Virus record (IMG/VR): IMGVR_UViG_3300027833_000076
Span: 1 to 48,839 of that record
From: a virus
DNA: 48,839 nucleotides
Strand: one strand, 5' to 3'
In this document: positions 1-7,850 of the stretch, piece by piece
How positions within the stretch are numbered: the first letter of the stretch is position 1
Layout of the letters: each line of letters starts with the position of its first letter
Translations under genes and position numbers: made by a program
The notes under the pieces: model-generated
What the model was told of the DNA's origin: nothing
What the model saw: the letters and a program-made list of their open reading frames with translations, nothing else
The model's database searches: none

Positions 1-2
1 CT

Positions 3-95
3 GGTGTAGATGATTATGATGGTATGAATGATGATAGTGCAGAATCAGAGTGGAGATACCAATGTGATGAATTAAAAACAGGTGGACACTTATGA
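3..95 (+). CDS. C-terminal end of an acidic hypothetical protein (partial)
   Basis: An open frame enters from the left edge and ends at TGA 93-95, giving about 30 acidic residues (GVDDYDGMNDD ... KTGGHL). The stop overlaps the next start as ATGA, the coupling used throughout this window, which supports it as the tail of a real gene. Too little remains to assign a function. Confidence 0.6.
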   Translation, partial: GVDDYDGMNDDSAESEWRYQCDELKTGGHL

Positions 96-712
96 AAAAA
101 TATAGATTAGAATTATATGGTTGGGAAGTTGAAGCAGTAGGTCATTCCTTAACAGATAAACAAGTAGAAGGTATTCAATCTTTAATGAAAGAAAAAGAAT
201 ATGGTGAACTATGGGAAGCTAGATGGGATATAGAAGAAAACGAAGAACTTGGATTAAACGATTGGTGGAGTCCGGATTTGTTTCACGAAACATCGCCACT
301 AGATAACTCAGCACTTTATTGTTATCTATATGAGGATGATGTAGAGATAGCAAAATGGCAATTTCGCGATATTCCTCACGCGTGTGAAATCATAGGAGAT
401 GATGCGGCAGCTGAATTAAGTTCAGTACATTGTGCTATGCCTGAATATATAGAAGGTGTTGATAATATATTATGTTCATTTGATGAGAGTAAAGGTTGTC
501 TTCAAGAATATGAATTTGAATCAGACACAATACCAACCGCCAAAGATTTCTATTATACTAATGGTTGTATAGAAACCGATGATGGTGATTGGGATATAAT
601 AGATAAATTCTTTTTCAAAGACACAGAGTTAGATGCAGAGTTTAATGGAGATACCACAGGTAAAGCTTCATCCGTAGAAATTTATCGTAAAGATGGTACA
701 AGTATAATATAA
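92..712 (+). CDS. Acidic hypothetical protein, 206 aa
   Basis: I do not recognise a family. The protein is soluble and acidic, rich in Asp, Glu and Trp, with no membrane segment. Its start is supported by an AGGTGG purine stretch 6-11 bases upstream and by the ATGA overlap with the preceding partial gene. The stop overlaps the next start (TAATG). It is the first complete gene of a run of short early-type genes. Function unknown. Confidence 0.8.
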   Translation: MKKYRLELYGWEVEAVGHSLTDKQVEGIQSLMKEKEYGELWEARWDIEENEELGLNDWWSPDLFHETSPLDNSALYCYLYEDDVEIAKWQFRDIPHACEIIGDDAAAELSSVHCAMPEYIEGVDNILCSFDESKGCLQEYEFESDTIPTAKDFYYTNGCIETDDGDWDIIDKFFFKDTELDAEFNGDTTGKASSVEIYRKDGTSII

Positions 713-981
713 TGACAGACCACGAAGCATTAAGTAAACAACTACATGAAACTCAGATGGCTAATAAGTCATACAGAAATCTACCTCAACGGATAATGAT
801 GAAGAGGTGGGAAGAGTGTGGTAGAGATGTACATAAATTTTGGAATTCAATTGAATGGGATTCTACTTGGTTACGTCATGATACTGAAGAAGAGAAATAT
901 GCTAAAGATGTTACACGAGAATATAATAGACATCCATTTAGGAAGTTTATCCCCAAACCCAAAGAATATGTAGAGTTATGA
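712..981 (+). CDS. Hypothetical protein, 89 aa
   Basis: A small charged protein rich in Trp, Arg and Glu (RWEECGRDVHKFWNSIEWDS near the middle). No membrane segment and no recognised domain. The start overlaps the upstream stop (TAATG) and the stop overlaps the following 55-codon gene (ATGA), so it sits in a tightly coupled operon. Function unknown. Confidence 0.75.
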   Translation: MTDHEALSKQLHETQMANKSYRNLPQRIMMKRWEECGRDVHKFWNSIEWDSTWLRHDTEEEKYAKDVTREYNRHPFRKFIPKPKEYVEL

Positions 982-1145
982 ACGAAATAAAATTTACACA
1001 ATTTAAAGAATTGAACTATAAACCGCTAACAATAGGATTATGGAGACCATATCAAGTTGAGGTTGGATTCGTAGAAGATTATATAAAAAGAAGTGGAAAA
1101 GAAAATGATTTAATCATATTATTCAAATCACAAAATCAAAAATAA
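978..1145 (+). CDS. Small hypothetical protein, 55 aa
   Basis: A 55-codon frame begins MNEIKFTQFKELNYKPL and ends SQNQK. It fills the whole gap between its neighbours, starting at an ATGA overlap and ending at a TAATG overlap, which is the main reason to accept so short a gene. No domain is recognised. Confidence 0.7.
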   Translation: MNEIKFTQFKELNYKPLTIGLWRPYQVEVGFVEDYIKRSGKENDLIILFKSQNQK

Positions 1146-1333
1146 TGAATGGATTAATAGTATATTTAGTAATAGGTACTTTATGGGCATTAGTAAATGA
1201 AGCCCATATAGAATCAAATGGTCACAGAATGAGATTAATTTTCTTATGGCCAGTTACCGTAACTGCTTTTATAATTGGAGTTATATCAGCAATGAATGAT
1301 AGAAACAAAGATGATTATGATGAAGAAATGTAA
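1145..1333 (+). CDS. Small two-helix membrane protein, 62 aa
   Basis: Two hydrophobic segments (about residues 3-19 and 29-49) are separated by a short polar loop containing HIESNGHRMR. The C-terminus is charged (NDRNKDDYDEEM). It probably sits in the inner membrane with both ends on the same side. It overlaps the upstream stop by TAATG. Function unknown. Confidence 0.7.
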   Translation: MNGLIVYLVIGTLWALVNEAHIESNGHRMRLIFLWPVTVTAFIIGVISAMNDRNKDDYDEEM

Positions 1334-1667
1334 CGTTTGTAACAAAAGTAAACCAAGTATCTTATTTAAACGTAAGAAAAAAACTTGTAGAGCGTGTGAA
1401 CGAACAATAGGTAACTATTTTATTCGGTTATTAGTTAAATCAAGAAGATTGACGCCCGCTGAACGATTGGGTAATCGATTAGGATATATGGGAACTGCAT
1501 TTATTATGATGAGTCCCTATTTATTACCATATGATAATATAGGTGCATATACTTATTTATGTGGAGCAATATTATCATTACCACAAGTTTGGTTAGCAAA
1601 ACAATGGAATTTAGTAATAGTAAACCTCAACCTATTAATTGGGTATGGTATGTACTTATTTGGGTAG
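1320..1667 (+). CDS. Zinc-ribbon membrane protein, 115 aa
   Basis: I prefer the ATG at 1320 to the earlier in-frame ATG at 1296, because 1320 begins MKKCNVC directly before the metal motif and shortens the overlap with the upstream gene to 14 bp. The N-terminus has CxxC-x15-CxxC (Cys4, Cys7, Cys23, Cys26), a likely zinc ribbon. Two or three hydrophobic segments follow in the C-terminal half. A membrane-tethered zinc-binding protein of unknown role. Confidence 0.65.
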   Translation: MKKCNVCNKSKPSILFKRKKKTCRACERTIGNYFIRLLVKSRRLTPAERLGNRLGYMGTAFIMMSPYLLPYDNIGAYTYLCGAILSLPQVWLAKQWNLVIVNLNLLIGYGMYLFG

Positions 1668-1675
1668 AGTAATAT

Positions 1676-2989
1676 ATGGATATATCAAAACAAAAGTTTT
1701 TCGTAGGCACAGGATGCTCATATGGTAGAATCATTGATTCACTTCATAATTTTATAAATCAAAAGGATGCATTAAAACGTAATAATATTGATTTAGATAA
1801 TGAGGTAAGTTTCGATGGTAGTGATAATATAGTGTTTATAAATGCTTCTGGACCATCACAAGGTTCAGATTATCAATCAGATTCTATAATATACGTTATT
1901 TCTAGGTTGTTAGAACTAGGTGCTACCACTACAAACATATATTGTGTAGTAGAATGGTCTGAAATCGGTAGAATTTCTTTCAATATACCAACAGGTGTAG
2001 ATATTAATACTGATTTTATGAACTGGAAGAAATGGGGAGGTGATACCGTACAAGGTATATACGAGTATTCTTCCGAAATTCCTAATCAAATTGGTGGAAT
2101 AACCCAAGGTTTTGCTGATTCAACCGATTTAACACTATATTTAAAAGATAAAATTGATGTTTATAGTGACCAAATTGGTCAATGTCATTCTAAATTAGGA
2201 AATACTTACTATATTAGTACAGGAACATGGGATTATAATAAAAAAATCAATGAACCAATGTTTGAAATCATGTGCGATGAGTATGAAAAAGCAGCTCTTA
2301 AACTACCACATGAGTTTTTTGTAAGAAGATATGTAGATAATATAGTAAAACTACAAACTTTTTTAAAAAAATGGAATATTAAGTATGACTTTTGTCAAAT
2401 TTATTCCCAATTTAGTGGTTGGTACGAGTTTGAAGATGGTGCAAAAAGACAATTTCATATACATGATGATAATAAGTGGTATAATTCACCATTATTTAAA
2501 AAAAGATTTCCAAATAATAAGAGTAAGGATGTTTCTGAGGTATATCCTAATATAAAACCTGTATATAATTTAATTGATTGGGATAATTTTTGGTTTCATA
2601 AGGATAAAACAGGTGTTTTTCCAAAGGGAGGTATCGATGAATATTGTATTGATACATTTGGGGAGAGTTCATATGGTAATGCAATTACAGATATTATCAG
2701 ATGGTTTAAATATCCATTAGAATTACCAACTACCGGAGTTACAGGTCATCCAGGTATATTATATTACTTCTTTTTAACCAATAATGTTATAAAAAATTGT
2801 GATTTCTTTAATATAAATGAAGAAATGTTAAAAAAAGTAAGAAAATTACAAGAAATAGATAGTGTAAGTGATGAAATTAGTGAAACATTACTATTTAAAT
2901 CAGAGAAATTCACTCAAAGACAGTTTAATAATCAAGTTTCCGATATGGAAGTAGAAAAATTTATACAAAACAATGTTCAAAACATATAA
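1676..2989 (+). CDS. SGNH-like hydrolase/esterase family protein, 437 aa (paralogue 1)
   Basis: The N-terminus reads FVGTGCSYG, with candidate nucleophile Ser15 in a GCSxxG version of the SGNH/GDSL block I. A block II-like NASGPSQGS follows at about 57-64, a block III-like segment VVEWSEIGRISF at 91-102, and a late GHP (His358) in the position expected for the catalytic His of block V. Members of this superfamily are esterases, lipases or acyl-group hydrolases acting on lipids and glycans. Three other genes here share the same block pattern (3914, 6014 and 8573). It is much longer than a minimal SGNH domain because of a long middle section. There is no signal peptide, so it acts in the cytoplasm or in the virion. 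The block assignment was made by eye. Confidence 0.6.
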   Translation: MDISKQKFFVGTGCSYGRIIDSLHNFINQKDALKRNNIDLDNEVSFDGSDNIVFINASGPSQGSDYQSDSIIYVISRLLELGATTTNIYCVVEWSEIGRISFNIPTGVDINTDFMNWKKWGGDTVQGIYEYSSEIPNQIGGITQGFADSTDLTLYLKDKIDVYSDQIGQCHSKLGNTYYISTGTWDYNKKINEPMFEIMCDEYEKAALKLPHEFFVRRYVDNIVKLQTFLKKWNIKYDFCQIYSQFSGWYEFEDGAKRQFHIHDDNKWYNSPLFKKRFPNNKSKDVSEVYPNIKPVYNLIDWDNFWFHKDKTGVFPKGGIDEYCIDTFGESSYGNAITDIIRWFKYPLELPTTGVTGHPGILYYFFLTNNVIKNCDFFNINEEMLKKVRKLQEIDSVSDEISETLLFKSEKFTQRQFNNQVSDMEVEKFIQNNVQNI

Positions 2990-3173
2990 AGTAACCGCAA
3001 TATTAGAAGATAAATCCGAAGTAACGTTCCACATAGGTGGAGTAGATGAAAAAGGAGTGGGTATGACTGTATCAAAGATGGCAGGAATCCATATAATTAA
3101 GAATGTAGAGTTAGACTTGAACCCTCCAGTTGATAGTTACGATGAGAATTTCTTCGTAACAGAGAAACTTTAA
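2973..3173 (+). CDS. Hypothetical protein, 66 aa
   Basis: A small protein that looks beta-rich (TYKVTAILEDKSEVTFHIGG). It overlaps the preceding SGNH-like gene by 17 bp, so it is probably translationally coupled to it. The operon ends here: the next 30 bp hold a promoter for the tRNA cluster. Function unknown. Confidence 0.7.
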   Translation: MFKTYKVTAILEDKSEVTFHIGGVDEKGVGMTVSKMAGIHIIKNVELDLNPPVDSYDENFFVTEKL

Positions 3174-3202
3174 AAAAAAATACTAAAAATTTAACGGAAA
3201 AT

Positions 3203-3234
3203 TTGGTAATACGGAATTTATTTCGTATCTTTAC
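3203..3234 (+). promoter_or_regulatory. Class A (Bacteroidetes-type) promoter for the tRNA/ncRNA cluster
   Basis: TTG at 3203-3205 and TATCTTTAC at 3226-3234 are separated by 20 bp, and CG precedes the downstream box as in the other class A copies. It fits the Bacteroidetes TTG / TAnnTTTG promoter. Transcription should start around 3240, only a few bases before tRNA-Leu. Confidence 0.75.
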
Positions 3235-3246
3235 ATAGTAATGAAA

Positions 3247-3332
3247 GCTCGAATGGTGGAATTGGTAGACACGTTGGACTTAAAATCCAATGAACAGTAA
3301 TGTTCGTGAGGGTTCAAGTCCCTCTTCGAGTA
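3247..3332 (+). tRNA. tRNA-Leu (anticodon UAA)
   Basis: The acceptor strands GCTCGAA and TTCGAGT pair with one G-U. The anticodon arm is TTGGA-CTTAAAA-TCCAA, giving anticodon TAA. A long variable arm and a GGTTCAAGTC T-arm are present, and the total of 86 nt is typical of tRNA-Leu. CCA is not encoded. It reads UUA, a leading leucine codon in this A+T-rich phage. Confidence 0.95.
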
Positions 3333-3334
3333 CT

Positions 3335-3463
3335 AAAGAGAGGTAGTGAAGCTGTAATTGGGGAGTAGAGAGAATTAATTAGCGAAAAAAGGTTTGTAGT
3401 AGCTAATGCCTAAATTTGCACCCAATCAGAAACCTTGAAAGACCCGAAACCTCTCTTTTTTAT
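3335..3463 (+). ncRNA. Candidate structured non-coding RNA with a pseudoknot and its own terminator
   Basis: This spacer between two tRNAs has four mutually compatible helices. P1 closes it: AAAGAGAGGT (3335-3344) with ACCTCTCTTT (3449-3458), followed by a T-run that would make it an intrinsic terminator. P2: ATTGGG (3357-3362) with CCCAAT (3421-3426). P3: ATTAGC (3378-3383) with GCTAAT (3402-3407). A pseudoknot joins AAGGTTT in the P3 loop (3389-3395) to AAACCTT (3430-3436). No good ORF is present. I could not match it to a known RNA class, and the pairing was done by eye without covariation data. Confidence 0.55.
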
Positions 3464-3537
<74 letters not shown>

Positions 3538-3543
3538 CTATTA

Positions 3544-3617
3544 GGACTTTTAGCTCAGTTGGTTAGAGCACCGCACTCATAATGCGTAGGTCGATGGTTC
3601 GAGTCCATCAAGGTCCA
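3544..3617 (+). tRNA. tRNA with anticodon CAU (Ile2 or elongator Met)
   Basis: The acceptor GGACTTT pairs with AAGGTCC. The anticodon loop is CTCATAA (anticodon CAT), and the T-arm is GATGG-TTCGAGT-CCATC. It is 74 nt. The lack of initiator features argues against fMet. The acceptor and D-arm resemble Ile2 tRNAs whose C34 becomes lysidine to read AUA, and AUA is very frequent here, so Ile2 is the more useful reading. Elongator Met cannot be excluded. Confidence 0.9.
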
Positions 3618-3634
3618 CCTAAATACAGAATTCA

Positions 3635-3644
3635 AATATTTATA
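3635..3644 (+). promoter_or_regulatory. Possible class B (late) promoter motif
   Basis: AATATTTATA matches the motif seen upstream of the virion gene blocks (see 14055). Here it lies only 4 bp before the ATG at 3649, closer than the 16-23 bp elsewhere, so it is a weak example and could be chance. Confidence 0.3.
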
Positions 3645-3648
3645 TATA

Positions 3649-3909
3649 ATGAGTAAAGTAATAGAAATAATAGAAGGTTGGGCAAATGTGATGAAAGACC
3701 AATTCAACGCAGTAGAACCCGGTACTAAAGCTCTCAGTAAAGCAAGATTGTTAGAGTGTGATGAATGTGAGATACGACAAGGAAATAGTTGTTCTCCATT
3801 AATATACTCATATCATGTAAAAACTGGTAATAGAACAAGTGGGTGTGGTTGTAATATAGCAGCTAAAACCCTATCACCTTCATCGAGTTGCCCATTAGGT
3901 AAATGGTAG
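3649..3909 (+). CDS. Small cysteine-rich, probably zinc-binding protein, 86 aa
   Basis: The C-terminal half has eight or more cysteines: CDEC, then NSC, then GCGC and finally CPLGKW at the C-terminus. The spacing suggests one or two zinc sites. Small proteins ending in CP-G-W occur in many Bacteroidetes phages, but I know of no established function. It follows the tRNA cluster and precedes an SGNH-like gene by 4 bp. Confidence 0.75.
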   Translation: MSKVIEIIEGWANVMKDQFNAVEPGTKALSKARLLECDECEIRQGNSCSPLIYSYHVKTGNRTSGCGCNIAAKTLSPSSSCPLGKW

Positions 3910-3913
3910 TTAT

Positions 3914-4876
3914 ATGAAAAAAAGATTATTATTTACATTAGGATGTTCCTTCACAGAAGGAGATGGTGGATATCCACCCGAACCATTCTTTGAACCAGAG
4001 GGAATTCCACTTGATGGTAGTAGAAGAGATGAACTACATGGTACTGAAGTAATGCAAAATTATAGAAATAGTTACCATGATTATTTTCATAACGAAACTT
4101 CATGGCCTACTCAACTAGCTAAAAGAAAAGGATTTGATAAGTTAATCAATATTGCTAAATGTGCAAGTTCAACTGGATATAACCTTAGAAGTTTATACGA
4201 TAAGTATTGGAATTTCGATTGGGAGAATTATGATACCACTATGTTTATATGGTTAACAGATAGTATTAGATTTTCTTTTTATAGTGGTGGAGTTCCTCAA
4301 ACATTTATGTGTGGAAATCCAGATAGACCATTTACATTAAGTGGTAGATATGCTAAAATTATACAAGATGTAGATATAGACCCTTTATTAGAACAAAGAC
4401 ATCATTTGAGAACACTTGAACAATATTGTGAAAATCGAGGTATTAAACTTGTGATTATGTCTTATTGGACTCATGAAGATGCCATGTTAAAAGATATGCA
4501 CAAATCTAAACACTATGCTAGTCAAGAACCAGGTTGGACACCTATACCATTTGAGTATGGTCAATGGACATTAAATTCAGATGGAATACGAACTGGTAAG
4601 AGTGAGACTTGGGATTCGCGATATCATTCACCTATTTGTTATCATCCTAATAAAGAAGGATATTCACTTATAGTTGATACAATCATTGAACAATTAGATA
4701 AAGATAGACCAGATACACTTCACATAGAAAACTTTAATAATAATCCTGAATTAGTTTGGGATGGTGACCCTATTGGGTTTGAATATGCTGATGACCATAG
4801 AATTCAGTTTGACCACGAAGGGTTAACTCAAGATGAATATGAAAGTTATTATAAACATGGTAAATTACCAGACTAA
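3914..4876 (+). CDS. SGNH-like hydrolase/esterase family protein, 320 aa (paralogue 2)
   Basis: This copy shows the pattern most clearly. Block I is FTLGCSFTEG (Ser12). Block II-like is NIAKCASSTGYN at about 79-90. Block III-like is FIWLTDSIRFSF at 111-122. Block V-like is CYHPNKEGY, with His244 as candidate catalytic His followed by a helix (SLIVDTIIEQL). The SGNH family hydrolyses esters on lipids and sugars; the GCSFTxG variant is common in marine T4-like phages, usually unannotated. No signal peptide. The 75 residues after the His add an acidic tail. It is followed closely by a small acidic gene and a glycosyltransferase-like gene. Confidence 0.7.
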   Translation: MKKRLLFTLGCSFTEGDGGYPPEPFFEPEGIPLDGSRRDELHGTEVMQNYRNSYHDYFHNETSWPTQLAKRKGFDKLINIAKCASSTGYNLRSLYDKYWNFDWENYDTTMFIWLTDSIRFSFYSGGVPQTFMCGNPDRPFTLSGRYAKIIQDVDIDPLLEQRHHLRTLEQYCENRGIKLVIMSYWTHEDAMLKDMHKSKHYASQEPGWTPIPFEYGQWTLNSDGIRTGKSETWDSRYHSPICYHPNKEGYSLIVDTIIEQLDKDRPDTLHIENFNNNPELVWDGDPIGFEYADDHRIQFDHEGLTQDEYESYYKHGKLPD

Positions 4877-4885
4877 AACAAATAT

Positions 4886-5332
4886 ATGGATGAATTTGAT
4901 GATATGGATGACCTCTTCAACTTAGGTGGAGATGATGGAGATGATAGAGATAACATTGACGTTTATAAACGAGCACAACGAATGATGTTTGTAAATGATG
5001 TAGAACGCTTTCCATCTGCTCATATGGCGTTATCATTAGAGGAGTTTGTTGAGTTGTTTGATTCACCGGAAGATGAGGATATTGCAATATTAACACAATG
5101 TTTTATTACTTCATATATGAGATGTAATCCAGATAATGATGCAGAGATGGGTAATCTTGTAGGTAAATGGGGATTAGATTGGTTAGGTTTATTTTTAGCA
5201 TATAATCAAAAGGTTGAGGAATATGAACTATGTTCTATCATAAAAGAAGTTATGGATGCTGGTGAGAAAAAACTTGATGAATGGAGAGCAGAAGAATTAG
5301 TACAATCAATAAAAGACCAGATTAGTTCCTAA
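4886..5332 (+). CDS. Acidic hypothetical protein, 148 aa
   Basis: The N-terminus is extremely acidic (MDEFDDMDDLFNLGGDDGDD), and the rest looks helical and soluble. No family recognised. It lies between an SGNH-like gene and a glycosyltransferase-like gene, and its stop shares a base with the next start (TAATG), so co-translation with the latter is likely. Role unknown. Confidence 0.75.
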   Translation: MDEFDDMDDLFNLGGDDGDDRDNIDVYKRAQRMMFVNDVERFPSAHMALSLEEFVELFDSPEDEDIAILTQCFITSYMRCNPDNDAEMGNLVGKWGLDWLGLFLAYNQKVEEYELCSIIKEVMDAGEKKLDEWRAEELVQSIKDQISS

Positions 5333-6021
5333 TGAAAATAATCAGAGCACTTTGGGGTGGTAATCGTATAGGTGAGATACTAAATGAGATTCCACTTAAA
5401 CCTCAACACGATGAGGTTGTTTATGTTTGGGGTACGGAAAATTTGGAGTATCTGATATCACTTGGTTATGATACTCGTTATATGGTAGATTCAAAAACTA
5501 CTGAATATTCATATGAATCGGAATATGCGTTAAAGTTAGAAGCTCTTGATTTAGCATATCAAGAGTTTAAAGAATTTCTTTTCTTAGATTGGGATTGTAT
5601 TAACACAAAAAGTATATATGGTTTAGAATTTAATTCACCATCAATGCCGTTATACTCATATCCAAAAGATTACATTCACCCAAATACTAATTTACAAAAA
5701 CAATTAGCATTATATAGTTGGGAATTTGAAGATACATATGTTATTCCAAATGCAAGTTGTATATCGGTTCAAGGTTTTAATCTTGGTAAAGAACTTAAGA
5801 GTATTCATGCTGAACATAACTTTAATACATTGGTAGAAGAGTTTGCTTTTAAAGTATTTACGAATTGTACACTTGATGAATATATTCAAAATTATGATTC
5901 ACCTTATTTATATGGCAGAGAATCATCTCAATACTTTTTAGTAGGTGGTAATAAAGTAAACACCGCAAAGAAGTTAAACAAATATATTGGTAAAAAAAAT
6001 ATTAGATTTATACATGAGTAA
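5332..6021 (+). CDS. Glycosyltransferase-like (GT-A fold) protein, 229 aa
   Basis: After an N-terminal beta strand and helices, the segment FLFLDWDCI places Asp86 and Asp88 in a DxD-like motif at the end of a hydrophobic strand. In GT-A glycosyltransferases this motif binds metal and the nucleotide-sugar diphosphate. The same arrangement occurs at 17152 (FLDLDFIL) and 18078 (FDGDIIL). It is short for the fold. Its place between two SGNH-like genes suggests joint work on one glycan. Donor and acceptor cannot be read from the sequence. Confidence 0.5.
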   Translation: MKIIRALWGGNRIGEILNEIPLKPQHDEVVYVWGTENLEYLISLGYDTRYMVDSKTTEYSYESEYALKLEALDLAYQEFKEFLFLDWDCINTKSIYGLEFNSPSMPLYSYPKDYIHPNTNLQKQLALYSWEFEDTYVIPNASCISVQGFNLGKELKSIHAEHNFNTLVEEFAFKVFTNCTLDEYIQNYDSPYLYGRESSQYFLVGGNKVNTAKKLNKYIGKKNIRFIHE

Positions 6022-7021
6022 TGAAGAGTGGAGAAACTGGATTAAAACCAGTGGTTATATTGGATATGTAGGATGTTCCTTTACATGGGGACAGGGTTTG
6101 TGGAATTATGATAAGAATAATAAGAACACCCCAACCTATGATGAATATATTTTTGAAAACATACAACCAACCGAAGAATCCGATAATGTACGAAAGGAGT
6201 TAAGATATCCTAATTTACTATCTACACATTTCGGAACAGATGTTATTTCTAAAATGATGAATGGTGGTTCAGATACACAATCATATACAATATTACAAGA
6301 TGTTCTTAATAGTCGTTCACAAAATCCAGAAATGAGTGGTAAATGGCCTTTGGAAAAGATGAGGTTATTAATATTTCAACATTCAGCATTGGTAAGAAAT
6401 AATCATGTATTCGATTACAAGGGTAAGAAGTATAGAGTCTATTTAAAAGGTGGAGAACATCATTTACAAATAGAGGATGATAACGATGAAAGAGAAAGAG
6501 GTTTTGGTTTATTTGAAATCTATCCATGGCAATCAATTAAAATTAATGGTGATACTAAAGAACAATATGAACAATGTGCACATGATGAAGATGCAGGTAA
6601 GTATGTTAGTAATGATATCTTCTTTGATTGGTTAGTAGATAATGGTATTACAATAGAAGAGTTTTGGTTACATCATTCTCGTGTATGGTTAAGAAAGATA
6701 CAAGATTTATTACTTGAGTTTGATAATCTAGGTATTCCTATTGTATGTTGGCATTGGGAAGAAGAGTTATTAGGTGTAATACATGAAGAAGAATTCGATT
6801 GGATAAGAAGTATAACTGCTCCTATTATAGTTAACAACGTAGAATATCCTTATTATACAAAAGCAACCGAGGTACATCCTAATCTATTCATAAATAAAGA
6901 TAAAGAAGCTAATAACTATCCACATGATACCGATGAACATCCTTCCAAATACGGTCATGAGATAATAACCTCCTCTATAATAACGAATCTACAAGATAGA
7001 GAAATCACCATATACCTTTAA
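6014..7021 (+). CDS. SGNH-like hydrolase/esterase family protein, 335 aa (paralogue 3)
   Basis: The ATG at 6014 (MSNEEW) is preferred over the in-frame ATG at 5987, since it leaves only an 8 bp overlap with the upstream gene. Block I is YVGCSFTWG (Ser22). Block II-like is MNGGSDTQSYT. Block III-like is LLIFQHSALVRN. Block V-like is DEHPSKYGHE, with His309 followed by a C-terminal helix. The likely activity is ester hydrolysis or acyl transfer on a glycan. It closes the operon: the next 790 bp are non-coding. Confidence 0.7.
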   Translation: MSNEEWRNWIKTSGYIGYVGCSFTWGQGLWNYDKNNKNTPTYDEYIFENIQPTEESDNVRKELRYPNLLSTHFGTDVISKMMNGGSDTQSYTILQDVLNSRSQNPEMSGKWPLEKMRLLIFQHSALVRNNHVFDYKGKKYRVYLKGGEHHLQIEDDNDERERGFGLFEIYPWQSIKINGDTKEQYEQCAHDEDAGKYVSNDIFFDWLVDNGITIEEFWLHHSRVWLRKIQDLLLEFDNLGIPIVCWHWEEELLGVIHEEEFDWIRSITAPIIVNNVEYPYYTKATEVHPNLFINKDKEANNYPHDTDEHPSKYGHEIITSSIITNLQDREITIYL

Positions 7022-7811
7022 GAAATACAAGCTAAAAGATTACAACCTCGAATGGTCATGACCAAAAGGGAATATAATCCCCTTTAACACAATTTCGGTA
7101 CATCTTATAATAATATTACAAAGAGATTTAAGAACGGAGACAATCCAAACTCTAATCATAATCTCAGTACATCAATACATCATGGGTATAACAACATAAC
7201 CTCTTGTGTATTCAGAAATTAACCGACCCCTAAATAAACACTCTCTAACACCTTCTCTACTCAGTTCTATAAGATAACTCTATAAGGAAATATAAAGGGA
7301 ATGGTCACATCATATGGAACGTTTTGAGGGTATTCACACTCCAACTCCCTTCACTTCATGGTATTTGAGTACAATGTGGGTGTGGTATTGTTTAAATAAA
7401 GTTCGGATACCACCATATATAAATAAATAAATGTGGAATTTAAGGGGACTGAATTAGGATTGTAAGCTGGGAAGATAAGAAAGACTGAGAAGATGGGGAA
7501 GAATATCTGACACTATCAATAAAAAAGAAAGGGGAAAATTTATCTCTTCGACTGAGTAAAGTATTAAAAAAACGACTTGGGTAAAAAAATTTTAAAAAGA
7601 CCGACACTTGCTTAGTGTCTATACTATTAAGTTAAAGGTTATATATTTTATTTTAAGTTATTTCTTTTTAAGTGTCTGGAGCGTCTGGTAATATAAATAT
7701 ATACAAATATATAAAACGTAATAAAAAGTTTTCAACAAGTTATTAACAATCGGAGAAAAGAGATTAAAACCTCGTAAGGAAATACCCCATGCAAAATAAA
7801 TGAAAAAAGAC
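7022..7811. other. Long non-coding region with several inverted repeats
   Basis: This is the only stretch of this length without a supported gene. It has a perfect 12 bp palindrome TGGTCATGACCA (7053-7064), directly followed by an AAAGGG/CCCTTT hairpin (7065-7085). A GTGGTAT/ATACCAC hairpin lies at 7382-7413 with an 18 nt loop. A GACACT-TGCTT-AGTGTC hairpin lies near 7603-7619. AT-rich runs follow up to about 7740. I see no tRNA, and no DnaA-type TTATNCACA box. It could hold a replication origin, an ncRNA or a decayed gene; none is shown. Confidence 0.5.
7314..7430 (+). CDS. Possible 38-codon ORF inside the non-coding region
   Basis: A frame starts MERFEGIHTPTPFTSWYLST and ends PPYINK. It has no ribosome binding site, no coupling to another gene, an odd aromatic composition, and it contains the 7382-7413 hairpin. 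It is listed only because it is the longest frame I noticed in this stretch, and is probably not a gene. Confidence 0.15.
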   Translation: MERFEGIHTPTPFTSWYLSTMWVWYCLNKVRIPPYINK

Positions 7812-7843
7812 TTGGATATATCATTTATTTTTCGTATATTTAC
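7812..7843 (+). promoter_or_regulatory. Class A promoter
   Basis: TTG 7812-7814, 20 bp spacer, then CG and TATATTTAC at 7835-7843. The ATG at 7851 is only 7 bp downstream, so transcription should begin at or within a few bases of the start codon, giving a nearly leaderless mRNA. Confidence 0.85.
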
Positions 7844-7850
7844 ATAGTAA

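Noticed and set aside
3241-3303. Short + frame starting ATGAAAGCTCGA and running through tRNA-Leu
   Set aside because: The ATG lies just after the promoter, as in leaderless genes, but the frame is simply the tRNA sequence and ends within it. The tRNA fold is far stronger evidence.
7022-7811. DnaA-box cluster or CRISPR array in the long non-coding region
   Set aside because: No TTATNCACA-like boxes and no regularly spaced direct repeats are present; only isolated hairpins and a palindrome are seen.
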